Shown: positions 1 to 4,959 of the stretch, one piece after another
Layout: the number at the start of each line of letters is the position of its first letter
Position numbering within the stretch: position 1 is the stretch's first letter
Assembly (NCBI GenBank): GCA_018823385.1
Contig: JAHJIK010000003.1
Coordinates: forward strand, 1 to 5,044
Source: Patescibacteria group bacterium
GTDB lineage: Bacteria; Patescibacteriota; Minisyncoccia; Phycocordibacterales; Phycocordibacteraceae
Reading direction: 5' to 3'
Length of the DNA: 5,044 bases
Made by a program: the position numbers and the translations under genes
Notes under the pieces: generated by a model
Database searches by the model: none
What the model was told of the DNA's origin: nothing
The model's input: the letters and a program-made list of their open reading frames with translations, nothing else

Positions 1-1
1 A

Positions 2-1405
2 AAAACAATAAATTCTGTTCTCGGAGAGTTCGAAGATCGAGGAATCACCAAGGAAACCATGTTTGAGGCTATCGAGTCTGCCATGGCGACTGCATATAAG
101 AAGGAATACGGAAAACGCGGACAGGTCGTACGAGCTATGCTCGACCTAAACAGCGGCACTGTTTCCTTTGAGCAGGTAAAGACCGTAGTGGATGACACTA
201 TGGTTCGTTTCCCTGACGAGAATGAAGAGGTTGAGGAGCTCCCAGCTCACCACCCACACCATGATCGTGAGGAAATCCTTGGCGAAGGTGAACTAGCACG
301 CTTTGATGCTGAAAAGCACATTCTTCTTGAAGATGCGAAGCGTATCCGTCGTGATGCTGGTCTTGGGGGCGAGATGATCTTCCCTCTTGAGCCACAGGAC
401 GATTTCGGACGTATTGCAGCACAGACTGCAAAGCAGGTGGTTATCCAGAAGATCCGAGAAGCAGAGAAACTCTCAATTCTTGATGAATTTGGTCACAAAA
501 AGGGTGAGATTGTTACAGGAATCGTACAGCGCATCGAGCGCGGTGCCGTATTCCTCGACCTTGGACGCGCAACAGGAATCATCCCGTACGAGGAGCAGAT
601 TCCCGGTGAGCGTTTCCGTGCTGGAGAGCGCATTCGTGCCTACCTCTACGCGGTAGATGAAGGATTCCGTGGCGTATATCTACGACTCTCACGTTCTCAT
701 CCTAAGTTCCTTATCAAGCTGTTTGAGCTTGAGGTACCCGAGCTTGCATCAGGCGCTCTTGAGGTAAAGGGTGTATCTCGTGAGCCAGGAAGCCGCACAA
801 AGATTGCGATTTCATCAATTGATCCTCACGTAGATCCAGTTGGTTCACTCGTTGGTCAGCGCGGTGTTCGTGTTTCAACCGTTATGGGTGAACTTGGAGG
901 AGAGCGCATCGATATTATCGAGTGGTCAGAAGACCCTGTTACCTTTATTAAGGAATCACTTTCGCCAGCAACTATTCTTGAGGTTGTTATCGACGAAGAA
1001 AATCACCGTGCAGGTGTAACCGTATCTGAGGACCAGCAGTCACTTGCTATTGGCCGTGGCGGACAGAACGTTCGTCTTGCTGCAAAGCTAACCGGCTGGA
1101 ACATCGACATCAACTCTGTTGGCGGCGAAGAAGTAGCTGAGGGAGACACTGACAACACAGAAACCAAAGCGCGTGTAGCAGCTGGAAACGAAACAGTTGA
1201 TGAAGCTGAAGAGGCTCTCGACATTGCAGATGAGAATGAAGCAACTGATCCAGCTAAAGAGGCTGGTGTCGACACTGGTGAGACTGAATCAGTAATCACT
1301 GAGGAGGAAACAGAATCACCAACAACACTCTCTGTTGAAGAAGAGACAGACCTCAACGACAACGGCACTGCAGCTGATACCGAAGAGAGTCGAGACGAGA
1401 AATAA
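2..1405 (+). CDS. nusA: Transcription termination/antitermination factor NusA, 5'-truncated by the window edge
   Basis: NusA binds RNA polymerase and nascent RNA and modulates pausing, termination and antitermination. The first in-window ATG is at 59, but the frame is open back to base 2 and encodes KTINSVLGEFEDRGITKET, a normal NusA N-terminus; the real start therefore lies just left of the window, probably within a few codons. Numbering from the Met at 59: the N-terminal polymerase-binding domain runs to about 144, with an acidic, His-containing insertion near 50-80 (HHPHH at 64-68). The S1 domain spans about 148-213. KH1 (about 215-290) has its GxxG loop at 266-269 (GQRG), and KH2 (about 300-350) at 332-335 (GRGG). 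An acidic Glu/Asp/Thr-rich tail of about 94 residues follows, with no recognisable E. coli-type AR repeats. The TAA stop is 12 bases before ppa with no terminator between, so the two are probably co-transcribed. Identity is very secure; only the start is missing. Confidence 0.97.
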   Translation, partial: KTINSVLGEFEDRGITKETMFEAIESAMATAYKKEYGKRGQVVRAMLDLNSGTVSFEQVKTVVDDTMVRFPDENEEVEELPAHHPHHDREEILGEGELARFDAEKHILLEDAKRIRRDAGLGGEMIFPLEPQDDFGRIAAQTAKQVVIQKIREAEKLSILDEFGHKKGEIVTGIVQRIERGAVFLDLGRATGIIPYEEQIPGERFRAGERIRAYLYAVDEGFRGVYLRLSRSHPKFLIKLFELEVPELASGALEVKGVSREPGSRTKIAISSIDPHVDPVGSLVGQRGVRVSTVMGELGGERIDIIEWSEDPVTFIKESLSPATILEVVIDEENHRAGVTVSEDQQSLAIGRGGQNVRLAAKLTGWNIDINSVGGEEVAEGDTDNTETKARVAAGNETVDEAEEALDIADENEATDPAKEAGVDTGETESVITEEETESPTTLSVEEETDLNDNGTAADTEESRDEK

Positions 1406-1417
1406 TCAACAATCTAC

Positions 1418-1936
1418 ATGAACCTACTTCACGATATTGCACCGGGAACAAAGGACGAGATGAATGTCATCATTGAGATTCCTCGTGGTTCTCAGAACAA
1501 GTATGAGATTGATAAGGAGACGGGGTTGATTGCACTTGATCGTGTATCCCACACAGCTCAAGGATACCCATTCGACTACGGATTCGTGCCGCAGACTCTC
1601 TGGGATGATGGTGATGCGCTTGATGTAGTACTCCTCACAACGCACCCACTCCTTCCAGGCATTCTCGTTCGAGCTCGCCCCGTAGCTATCCTTCCGATGG
1701 TTGATGGTGGTGAGGCTGATGAGAAAGTGATTGCCGTACCATCAGATGACCCACGGTTTGCTGATGTACAAGACCTTGCTGACATCAACAAGCACACACT
1801 CAAAGAGATCGCCCACTTCTTCCTCACCTACAAACAGATTCAGAAGAAAGAAGTGTCTCTTGGTGAGTATCAGGGCAAAGAAGCTGCACAAGCAGCATTT
1901 GAACGTGCGTCGAAGATGTATACCGACAAGAAATAG
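1418..1936 (+). CDS. ppa: Inorganic pyrophosphatase, family I (soluble, Mg-dependent)
   Basis: Cytoplasmic enzyme that hydrolyses pyrophosphate to two phosphates, pulling nucleic acid synthesis and aminoacylation forward. The 172 residues fit the short bacterial family I form. By alignment from memory to E. coli Ppa, the active-site residues are all present: E20, K28, E30, R42, Y50, Y54, the metal-binding cluster D64/D66/D69 in DGDALD, D96, D101, K103, and Y138-K139. The signature has Ala at 67, where Pro or Glu is usual. The start at 1418 is preferred over the internal ATG at 1460 because MNLLHDIAPG matches the family N-terminus and the second Met would leave almost nothing before the first catalytic Glu. 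There is no Shine-Dalgarno sequence; the start context is AATCTAC-ATG. It follows nusA by 12 bases, probably in one operon. The last codons and the TAG stop form one arm of a 12-bp inverted repeat. Confidence 0.97.
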   Translation: MNLLHDIAPGTKDEMNVIIEIPRGSQNKYEIDKETGLIALDRVSHTAQGYPFDYGFVPQTLWDDGDALDVVLLTTHPLLPGILVRARPVAILPMVDGGEADEKVIAVPSDDPRFADVQDLADINKHTLKEIAHFFLTYKQIQKKEVSLGEYQGKEAAQAAFERASKMYTDKK

Positions 1937-1953
1937 TACAGCTATTTCTTGTC
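1925..1953 (+). repeat. Perfect 12-bp inverted repeat spanning the ppa stop codon
   Basis: GACAAGAAATAG (1925-1936) and CTATTTCTTGTC (1942-1953) are perfect reverse complements around a 5-base loop (TACAG). The left arm encodes the last three residues of Ppa and its TAG stop. No U-run follows, so it is not itself a normal intrinsic terminator. It directly abuts the terminator hairpin starting at 1954. A role in protecting the mRNA 3' end or assisting termination is inference. Confidence 0.7.
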
Positions 1954-1996
1954 ACTAAAAGAGACTGCTCACGCAGTCTCTTTTAGTTTTGTGTTT
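1954..1996 (+). terminator. Intrinsic terminator after nusA-ppa
   Basis: A perfect 15-bp stem, ACTAAAAGAGACTGC (1954-1968) with GCAGTCTCTTTTAGT (1973-1987), encloses a 4-base loop TCAC. The T-rich TTTGTGTTT follows. It is placed to end the nusA-ppa transcript and lies just upstream of the next promoter. Confidence 0.9.
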
Positions 1997-2015
1997 CGTA
2001 TTCTCGCTATATACT
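1987..2015 (+). promoter_or_regulatory. Probable sigma70-type promoter for the 54-residue membrane protein gene
   Basis: A good -10 box, TATACT, lies at 2010-2015; the overlapping TATATA at 2008-2013 is an alternative. The -35 region is poor: TTTTGT at 1987-1992 with a 17-base spacer, or TTGTGT at 1989-1994 with 15. With the usual 6-8 base discriminator, transcription would begin at about 2022-2024, so the mRNA would start at or within two bases of the ATG at 2024. The preceding strong terminator makes an own promoter necessary if the gene is expressed. Confidence 0.55.
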
Positions 2016-2023
2016 CAATATAT

Positions 2024-2188
2024 ATGGAACCTGAAGTAGAAACAGTAGAGAAGACAAAGAGTTCATGGGGAACCGTAGCGAGTATTCTGGTAATGCTCGT
2101 ACTGTTTGTGTTTGCGGCTCTCTATGTGTGGGGTGAGCGTGTTGCTGAGGAAGGTGTTGATGTAACACCGAAGGTAGAGGTTCAGTAG
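2024..2188 (+). CDS. Small single-pass membrane protein of unknown function (54 residues)
   Basis: I do not recognise this protein. Residues 1-15 are polar and mostly acidic (MEPEVETVEKTKSSW), residues about 16-36 form one strongly hydrophobic helix (VASILVMLVLFVFAALYVW region), and residues about 37-54 are a short acidic tail (GERVAEEGVDVTPKVEVQ). This suggests one transmembrane segment with no cleavable signal and no lipobox Cys. Topology is uncertain because charged residues lie on both sides. The start at 2024 is chosen over upstream in-frame TTG codons because those lie in the ppa terminator, whereas 2024 sits 8 bases after a TATACT -10 box. No ribosome-binding site is visible. The gene sits alone between the ppa terminator and clpP, 35 bases before clpP. 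Small polypeptides of this layout are common in compact Patescibacteria genomes, but no function follows from that. Confidence 0.7.
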   Translation: MEPEVETVEKTKSSWGTVASILVMLVLFVFAALYVWGERVAEEGVDVTPKVEVQ

Positions 2189-2205
2189 TCGAGCATCGCT
2201 ATTTT

Positions 2206-2214
2206 TGTTACTAT
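2206..2214 (+). promoter_or_regulatory. Extended -10 promoter element for clpP
   Basis: TGTTACTAT fits the extended -10 pattern TGnTATAAT, with four of six matches in the hexamer (TACTAT, 2209-2214). The -35 region at 17 bases (TAGTCG, 2186-2191) is weak, as extended -10 promoters tolerate. The predicted transcription start is about 2220-2222, leaving only 2-4 bases before the clpP ATG. There is no terminator between the small gene and clpP, so read-through from upstream is also possible. Confidence 0.5.
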
Positions 2215-2223
2215 TCCTTTACT

Positions 2224-2838
2224 ATGACGAACCCATCACACTCTTTTCCTCGCGCATCTATGTTAGTACCAATGGTGGTTGAGAAATCACAGTTTGGTGA
2301 GCGTGGATACGATATCTACTCACGTCTTCTAAAGGACCGAATCATTTTCCTTGGCGGTCCCGTTGATAGCGACTCTGCAAATCTTATTATCGCGCAGCTT
2401 CTCTTCCTTGAATCAGAGGACCCAAAGAAAGATATTTCTCTCTATGTTAATTCACCGGGTGGATCTGTTACGGCAGGTCTTGCGATTCTCGACACAATGA
2501 ATCACGTAAAGCCCGCTGTTTCTACCGTATGTGTTGGTATGGCTGCATCTGCTGCTGCTGTTATTCTTGCGGCCGGCGAGAAAGGAAAGCGATACGCACT
2601 TCCAAACGCTGAAGTGATGATTCACCAACCATGGGGCGGCATTGAGGGACAGGCGTCTGATATCGAGATTACCGCAAAGCACATCATTGCTACACGTGAG
2701 CGCCTGAACAAGATTCTCTCTAAATCAACAGGTCAGCCTCTCGAGAAGATTGAGAAGGACGTAGACCGTGACTACTTCATGACTGCTGACGAGGCTAAGA
2801 AGTACGGTTTGGTAGATCAGGTGTTTAAGACAAAATAA
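2224..2838 (+). CDS. clpP: ATP-dependent Clp protease proteolytic subunit ClpP
   Basis: Serine peptidase (family S14) that forms the double-heptamer degradation chamber and works with an AAA+ unfoldase such as ClpX or ClpC, neither of which is in this window. At 204 residues it is normal length. The catalytic triad is complete: Ser109 in GMAAS, His134 in MIHQP, and Asp183 in DRDYF, with the same 25- and 49-residue spacings as E. coli ClpP. The oxyanion-region motif SPGGSV is at 77-82. The conserved core begins LVPMVVEK at residue 14, so residues 1-13 are a short N-terminal extension comparable to the processed propeptide of E. coli ClpP. The ATG at 2260 (residue 13) is an alternative start, but 2224 fits the extended -10 box 9 bases upstream. 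There is no Shine-Dalgarno sequence. A terminator hairpin follows the TAA stop. Confidence 0.97.
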   Translation: MTNPSHSFPRASMLVPMVVEKSQFGERGYDIYSRLLKDRIIFLGGPVDSDSANLIIAQLLFLESEDPKKDISLYVNSPGGSVTAGLAILDTMNHVKPAVSTVCVGMAASAAAVILAAGEKGKRYALPNAEVMIHQPWGGIEGQASDIEITAKHIIATRERLNKILSKSTGQPLEKIEKDVDRDYFMTADEAKKYGLVDQVFKTK

Positions 2839-2850
2839 GCGTTCTATTGG

Positions 2851-2886
2851 GTAAAAGGCCGGCGCATGTCGGCCTTTTACGTTTAC
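2851..2886 (+). terminator. Intrinsic terminator after clpP
   Basis: GTAAAAGGCCG (2851-2861) pairs perfectly with CGGCCTTTTAC (2870-2880). Two further inner pairs (one G-U) close on a GCAT loop. The T-run is part of the stem (CCTTTT), with ACGTTT after it. The A-run on the other side means it could also work on the - strand. The ATG at 2866 lies in the loop and should not be taken as the rny start. Confidence 0.8.
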
Positions 2887-2910
2887 CAAACCCTAAAAAC
2901 GTGTTATTTT
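2882..2910 (+). promoter_or_regulatory. Tentative sigma70-type promoter for rny
   Basis: TTTACC (2882-2887; four of six matches to TTGACA) and TATTTT (2905-2910; four of six to TATAAT) are separated by 17 bases. They begin just after the clpP terminator. The predicted start near 2917 would give a leader of about 78 bases containing the hairpin at 2958-2973. A weaker alternative is TTGTTC (2938-2943) with TCGTAT (2961-2966). Confidence 0.35.
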
Positions 2911-2957
2911 AAGCCACGTTCTGGTGCATTACTTATTTTGTTCATCAACCCTGCATT

Positions 2958-2994
2958 CTCTCGTATTCGGGAGGGTACAGGTTTCCAAACGTAT
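2958..2994 (+). promoter_or_regulatory. rny leader: small hairpin plus shared start-site motif
   Basis: CTCTCG (2958-2963) pairs with CGGGAG (2968-2973) through six pairs, one of them U-G, around a TATT loop. The hairpin holds part of the purine stretch GGGAGGG (2969-2975). That stretch ends 19 bases before the ATG, too far for a normal Shine-Dalgarno site. The motif TTCCAAACGTAT (2983-2994) runs directly into the ATG at 2995 and recurs before the HU gene with one difference. The function is unknown. Confidence 0.45.
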
Positions 2995-4524
2995 ATGTCT
3001 ATAAAATTAATACTGGCGCTTCTCGCAATCTCAGGTTCCGCGGGAATTGCATTGGGATACGGTCTACGTTTTCTCATCGCACTAGGTCAGCGTGGCTCAC
3101 TCGAGCTTGAAATCAAGCAGAAAATGCTTGAGGCCAAAGAACGAGCGTCTCGCCTCCTTACTGAAGCTGAAGAGCGTGCAGAAGACCTTGCAAAAGAAAG
3201 CCTTGCGAAGCTCTCTGAGCGCGAAACAAAGGTTACTGCCTTTGCAGAACGCATCGCAAAGCGTGAAGAGTTTCTCGATGAGCGTGAGCGCAACCTTGCC
3301 GACGAGTCTGAGCAGGTAAAGAATCGTGAGAATGAAGCTGCTAACCTTCGTAAAGAAGCGGAAGCACTTATTCGTGAGCGACGTACTGAGCTTTCAAACG
3401 TTGCCCACCTTACTGAAGACGAAGCACGCACGCGTCTTATCAAAGATATTGAAACCGTTGAAGAGAAAAGCATTCTTGCTCGTATTCAGAAACTAGAAGC
3501 AACGGGGCGTGAACGTCTTGAAGACAAGGCACGCAACATTCTGCTTTCAACTATTCATCGTCTAGGGAACGCGGTTAACAGCGAGACCATGACGCTTTCT
3601 ATTCAGCTTCCGTCAGACGAAGTGAAAGGAAAGGTTATCGGAAAAGAAGGACGCAACATTAAAGCGTTTGAACGCGCTACGGGTGTTGATGTGTTAATCG
3701 ATGATGCTCCCGACAAGATTACGCTTTCATCCTTTGATCCACTTCGTCGTCACATCGCAAAGATTGCTCTTGAGCAGTTGATTCACGATGGGCGTATTCA
3801 GCCTGCAAAGATTGAAGAGGTGGTTGAGAAGACCAAGCAGGATGTTGCTGAACTCATCACAAAAAAAGGTGAGGAAGCTGCATATGAAGTGGGCATTGTT
3901 GGACTCGATCCAAAGCTCATTGCCCTTCTGGGACGCCTTCACTTCCGCACCAGCTACGGACAAAACGTCCTTCAGCACTCAATTGAGATGGCACACATTG
4001 CAGGTATGCTCGCAGCTGAACTTGGGGCTGATGTTGAAATCGCTCGAACCGGTGCCCTTCTTCACGACATCGGAAAAGCCGTTGATCATGAGGTGCAAGG
4101 AACACACGTTGAGATTGGTCGACGCATTCTTGAGAAGTTTGGCGTTGATAAAGCAGTGGTTCAAGCAATGCAGTCACACCATGAGGAGTATCCGTACGAA
4201 ACACCTGAATCCATCATCGTACAAGTGGCAGATGCAATATCTGGTGGACGCCCCGGAGCGCGTCGAGATACCGTAGAACGATATCTGGACCGTCTTGGTG
4301 ATTTAGAGCGCATAGCGACGAGTTTTGAGGGTGTGGAGAAGGTATATGCCATACAAGCAGGACGCGAAATACGTATTTTCGTGAATCCAGGTAAAGTATC
4401 TGATCTAGCAACACACAAACTCGCTCGTGATATTGCACTTCGTGTGCAAGATGAACTCAAATATCCGGGTGAAATTAAAGTAAATGTGATTCGAGAGAAT
4501 CGTGTTGTTGAATTCGCCCGGTAG
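2995..4524 (+). CDS. rny: Ribonuclease Y, membrane-anchored endoribonuclease
   Basis: RNase Y makes the initiating endonucleolytic cuts in mRNA decay at the inner face of the membrane, a role played by RNase E in E. coli. The 509 residues are close to the family's usual length. Domains in order: one N-terminal transmembrane helix (about 4-30), a long charged coiled coil rich in Glu, Lys, Arg and Ala (about 35-185), a KH RNA-binding domain with the GxxG loop at 216-219 (GKEG), and an HD metallophosphohydrolase domain (about 320-425). Likely metal ligands are H328, H357-D358 (LLHDIGKA) and D413, with H371 and H395 nearby. The usual C-terminal domain ends at EFAR. I chose 2995 because the protein then begins directly with the membrane helix. 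The longer in-frame version from 2866 starts inside the clpP terminator and adds 43 residues without family character. A terminator follows the TAG stop. Confidence 0.96.
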   Translation: MSIKLILALLAISGSAGIALGYGLRFLIALGQRGSLELEIKQKMLEAKERASRLLTEAEERAEDLAKESLAKLSERETKVTAFAERIAKREEFLDERERNLADESEQVKNRENEAANLRKEAEALIRERRTELSNVAHLTEDEARTRLIKDIETVEEKSILARIQKLEATGRERLEDKARNILLSTIHRLGNAVNSETMTLSIQLPSDEVKGKVIGKEGRNIKAFERATGVDVLIDDAPDKITLSSFDPLRRHIAKIALEQLIHDGRIQPAKIEEVVEKTKQDVAELITKKGEEAAYEVGIVGLDPKLIALLGRLHFRTSYGQNVLQHSIEMAHIAGMLAAELGADVEIARTGALLHDIGKAVDHEVQGTHVEIGRRILEKFGVDKAVVQAMQSHHEEYPYETPESIIVQVADAISGGRPGARRDTVERYLDRLGDLERIATSFEGVEKVYAIQAGREIRIFVNPGKVSDLATHKLARDIALRVQDELKYPGEIKVNVIRENRVVEFAR

Positions 4525-4594
4525 GTAGAAAAATAGTTCGACTGAAAATCGCTCTTCGGGGCGATTTTTGGCTTATCCCCACCTATTTTCTACC
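4524..4594 (+). repeat. Outer 12-bp inverted repeat enclosing the rny terminator
   Basis: GGTAGAAAAATAG (4524-4536) and CTATTTTCTACC (4583-4594) are reverse complements if one A of the left arm bulges out. The 46 bases between them contain the whole terminator hairpin. The left arm begins at the last base of the rny stop codon. The right arm ends just before the proposed HU -35 box. The pairing could be fortuitous given the A/T-rich arms. Confidence 0.45.
4542..4571 (+). terminator. Intrinsic terminator after rny with UUCG tetraloop
   Basis: A stem of up to 13 pairs (4542-4554 with 4559-4571; three G-U) has the perfect core AAAATCGC/GCGATTTT. It is capped by C(UUCG)G, a very stable tetraloop. 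The T-run ATTTTT closes the right arm. The hairpin starts 17 bases after the rny stop. Confidence 0.9.
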
Positions 4595-4597
4595 CTC

Positions 4598-4625
4598 TTG
4601 CGTAAAATGGCTCATTTCCTATACT
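4598..4625 (+). promoter_or_regulatory. Probable sigma70-type promoter for the HU gene
   Basis: TTGCGT (4598-4603) is separated by 16 bases from TATACT (4620-4625). The -10 box is identical to the one proposed for the small membrane protein gene. Initiation six to seven bases downstream falls at about 4632, giving a leader of about 43 bases. It lies directly after the rny terminator, so an independent promoter is expected here. Confidence 0.65.
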
Positions 4626-4631
4626 TCTGCC

Positions 4632-4655
4632 ATGGCCCTCCCTTGGAGGTTTTAG
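4632..4655 (+). CDS. Possible 7-codon leader open frame (MALPWRF) upstream of HU
   Basis: ATG at 4632-4634 opens a frame encoding MALPWRF and stops at TAG (4653-4655), 19 bases before the HU ATG. The ATG coincides with the predicted transcription start of the HU promoter, so it could be translated as a leaderless frame. The codons for P-W-R overlap the CCTCC/GGAGG hairpin. So short a frame easily arises by chance, and nothing else in the sequence shows translation. Confidence 0.25.
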   Translation: MALPWRF

Positions 4656-4674
4656 CCCTTAATTCCAAACGTAC
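4637..4674 (+). promoter_or_regulatory. HU leader: CCTCC/GGAGG hairpin plus shared start-site motif
   Basis: CCTCC (4637-4641) pairs perfectly with GGAGG (4645-4649) around a CTT loop. The GGAGG, a perfect anti-16S sequence, ends 25 bases before the ATG and is enclosed in the stem, so it is unlikely to act as an ordinary ribosome-binding site. TTCCAAACGTAC (4663-4674) runs into the ATG and matches the rny start region at all but the last base. Confidence 0.45.
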
Positions 4675-4947
4675 ATGAACAAAGCAGATATCGTAGCAAA
4701 GGTGCAGGATGTTCTCGGAGGTACTCGTGCAGACGCAGATCGCGCTGTTGAGACTTTCATCGAGTGCATCACATCTGGCCTAAGCTCAGGTGATGAGGTT
4801 TCAATCGCAGGTCTTGGTATCTTCCAGGCAAAGGCTCGTCCAGCTCGAACTGGTCGTAACCCACGAACTGGTGAGACTATTCAGATTGCTGCAACTCGTA
4901 CTCCTAAGTTCCGCCCAGCAAAGGCACTTAAGGACGCAGTTAAGTAA
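4675..4947 (+). CDS. hup: HU-family DNA-binding protein
   Basis: Small nucleoid protein that binds and bends DNA as a dimer with little sequence preference. The 90 residues are the standard HU length. The sequence begins MNKADIVAKV, as typical HU proteins do. The signature region GLGIFQAKARPARTGRNPRTG starts at about residue 46, and the DNA-intercalating Pro63 lies in GRNPRTGE at the tip of the beta arm. The C-terminus KFRPAKALKDAVK is canonical. HU rather than IHF is favoured by overall similarity; a single HU would be a homodimer, and whether others exist in the genome cannot be seen. The start at 4675 is fixed by the family N-terminus. There is no nearby Shine-Dalgarno sequence. Its own promoter, structured leader and very strong terminator make it look monocistronic. 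Codon use is like that of the neighbours. Confidence 0.97.
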   Translation: MNKADIVAKVQDVLGGTRADADRAVETFIECITSGLSSGDEVSIAGLGIFQAKARPARTGRNPRTGETIQIAATRTPKFRPAKALKDAVK

Positions 4948-4959
4948 TTACGTTTTACG

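Noticed and set aside
1003..1368. 121-codon - strand open frame, Ser-rich
   Set aside because: It is a shadow of the Glu/Asp/Thr-rich NusA tail; reverse reading of such codons gives Ser/Val runs without stops.
1190..1400. Tandem protein repeat in the NusA tail
   Set aside because: The segment is compositionally biased but shows no regular repeat unit at DNA or protein level.
1949..2023. Upstream TTG start adding 25 residues to the small membrane protein
   Set aside because: The extra codons are the ppa terminator hairpin and the promoter region.
2866..2994. In-frame 43-residue N-terminal extension of RNase Y from ATG 2866
   Set aside because: The ATG lies in the loop of the clpP terminator, the added residues lack family character, and the membrane helix expected at the RNase Y N-terminus begins right after the Met at 2995.
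3087..3473. 128-codon - strand open frame rich in Ser and Arg
   Set aside because: It is a shadow of the RNase Y coiled-coil codons, with no known family character and no promoter or leader.
4573..4581. TTATCCCCA, one mismatch from a DnaA box, as a possible origin element
   Set aside because: It is a single imperfect copy between a terminator and a promoter, with no cluster, no adjacent dnaA or dnaN and no AT-rich unwinding region.
1403..4947. No TGA stop codons among the genes, hinting at TGA recoding as in some Patescibacteria
   Set aside because: Only six or seven stops are visible (TAA or TAG), no gene contains in-frame TGA, and Gly and Trp positions use normal codons, so there is no evidence for an alternative code.
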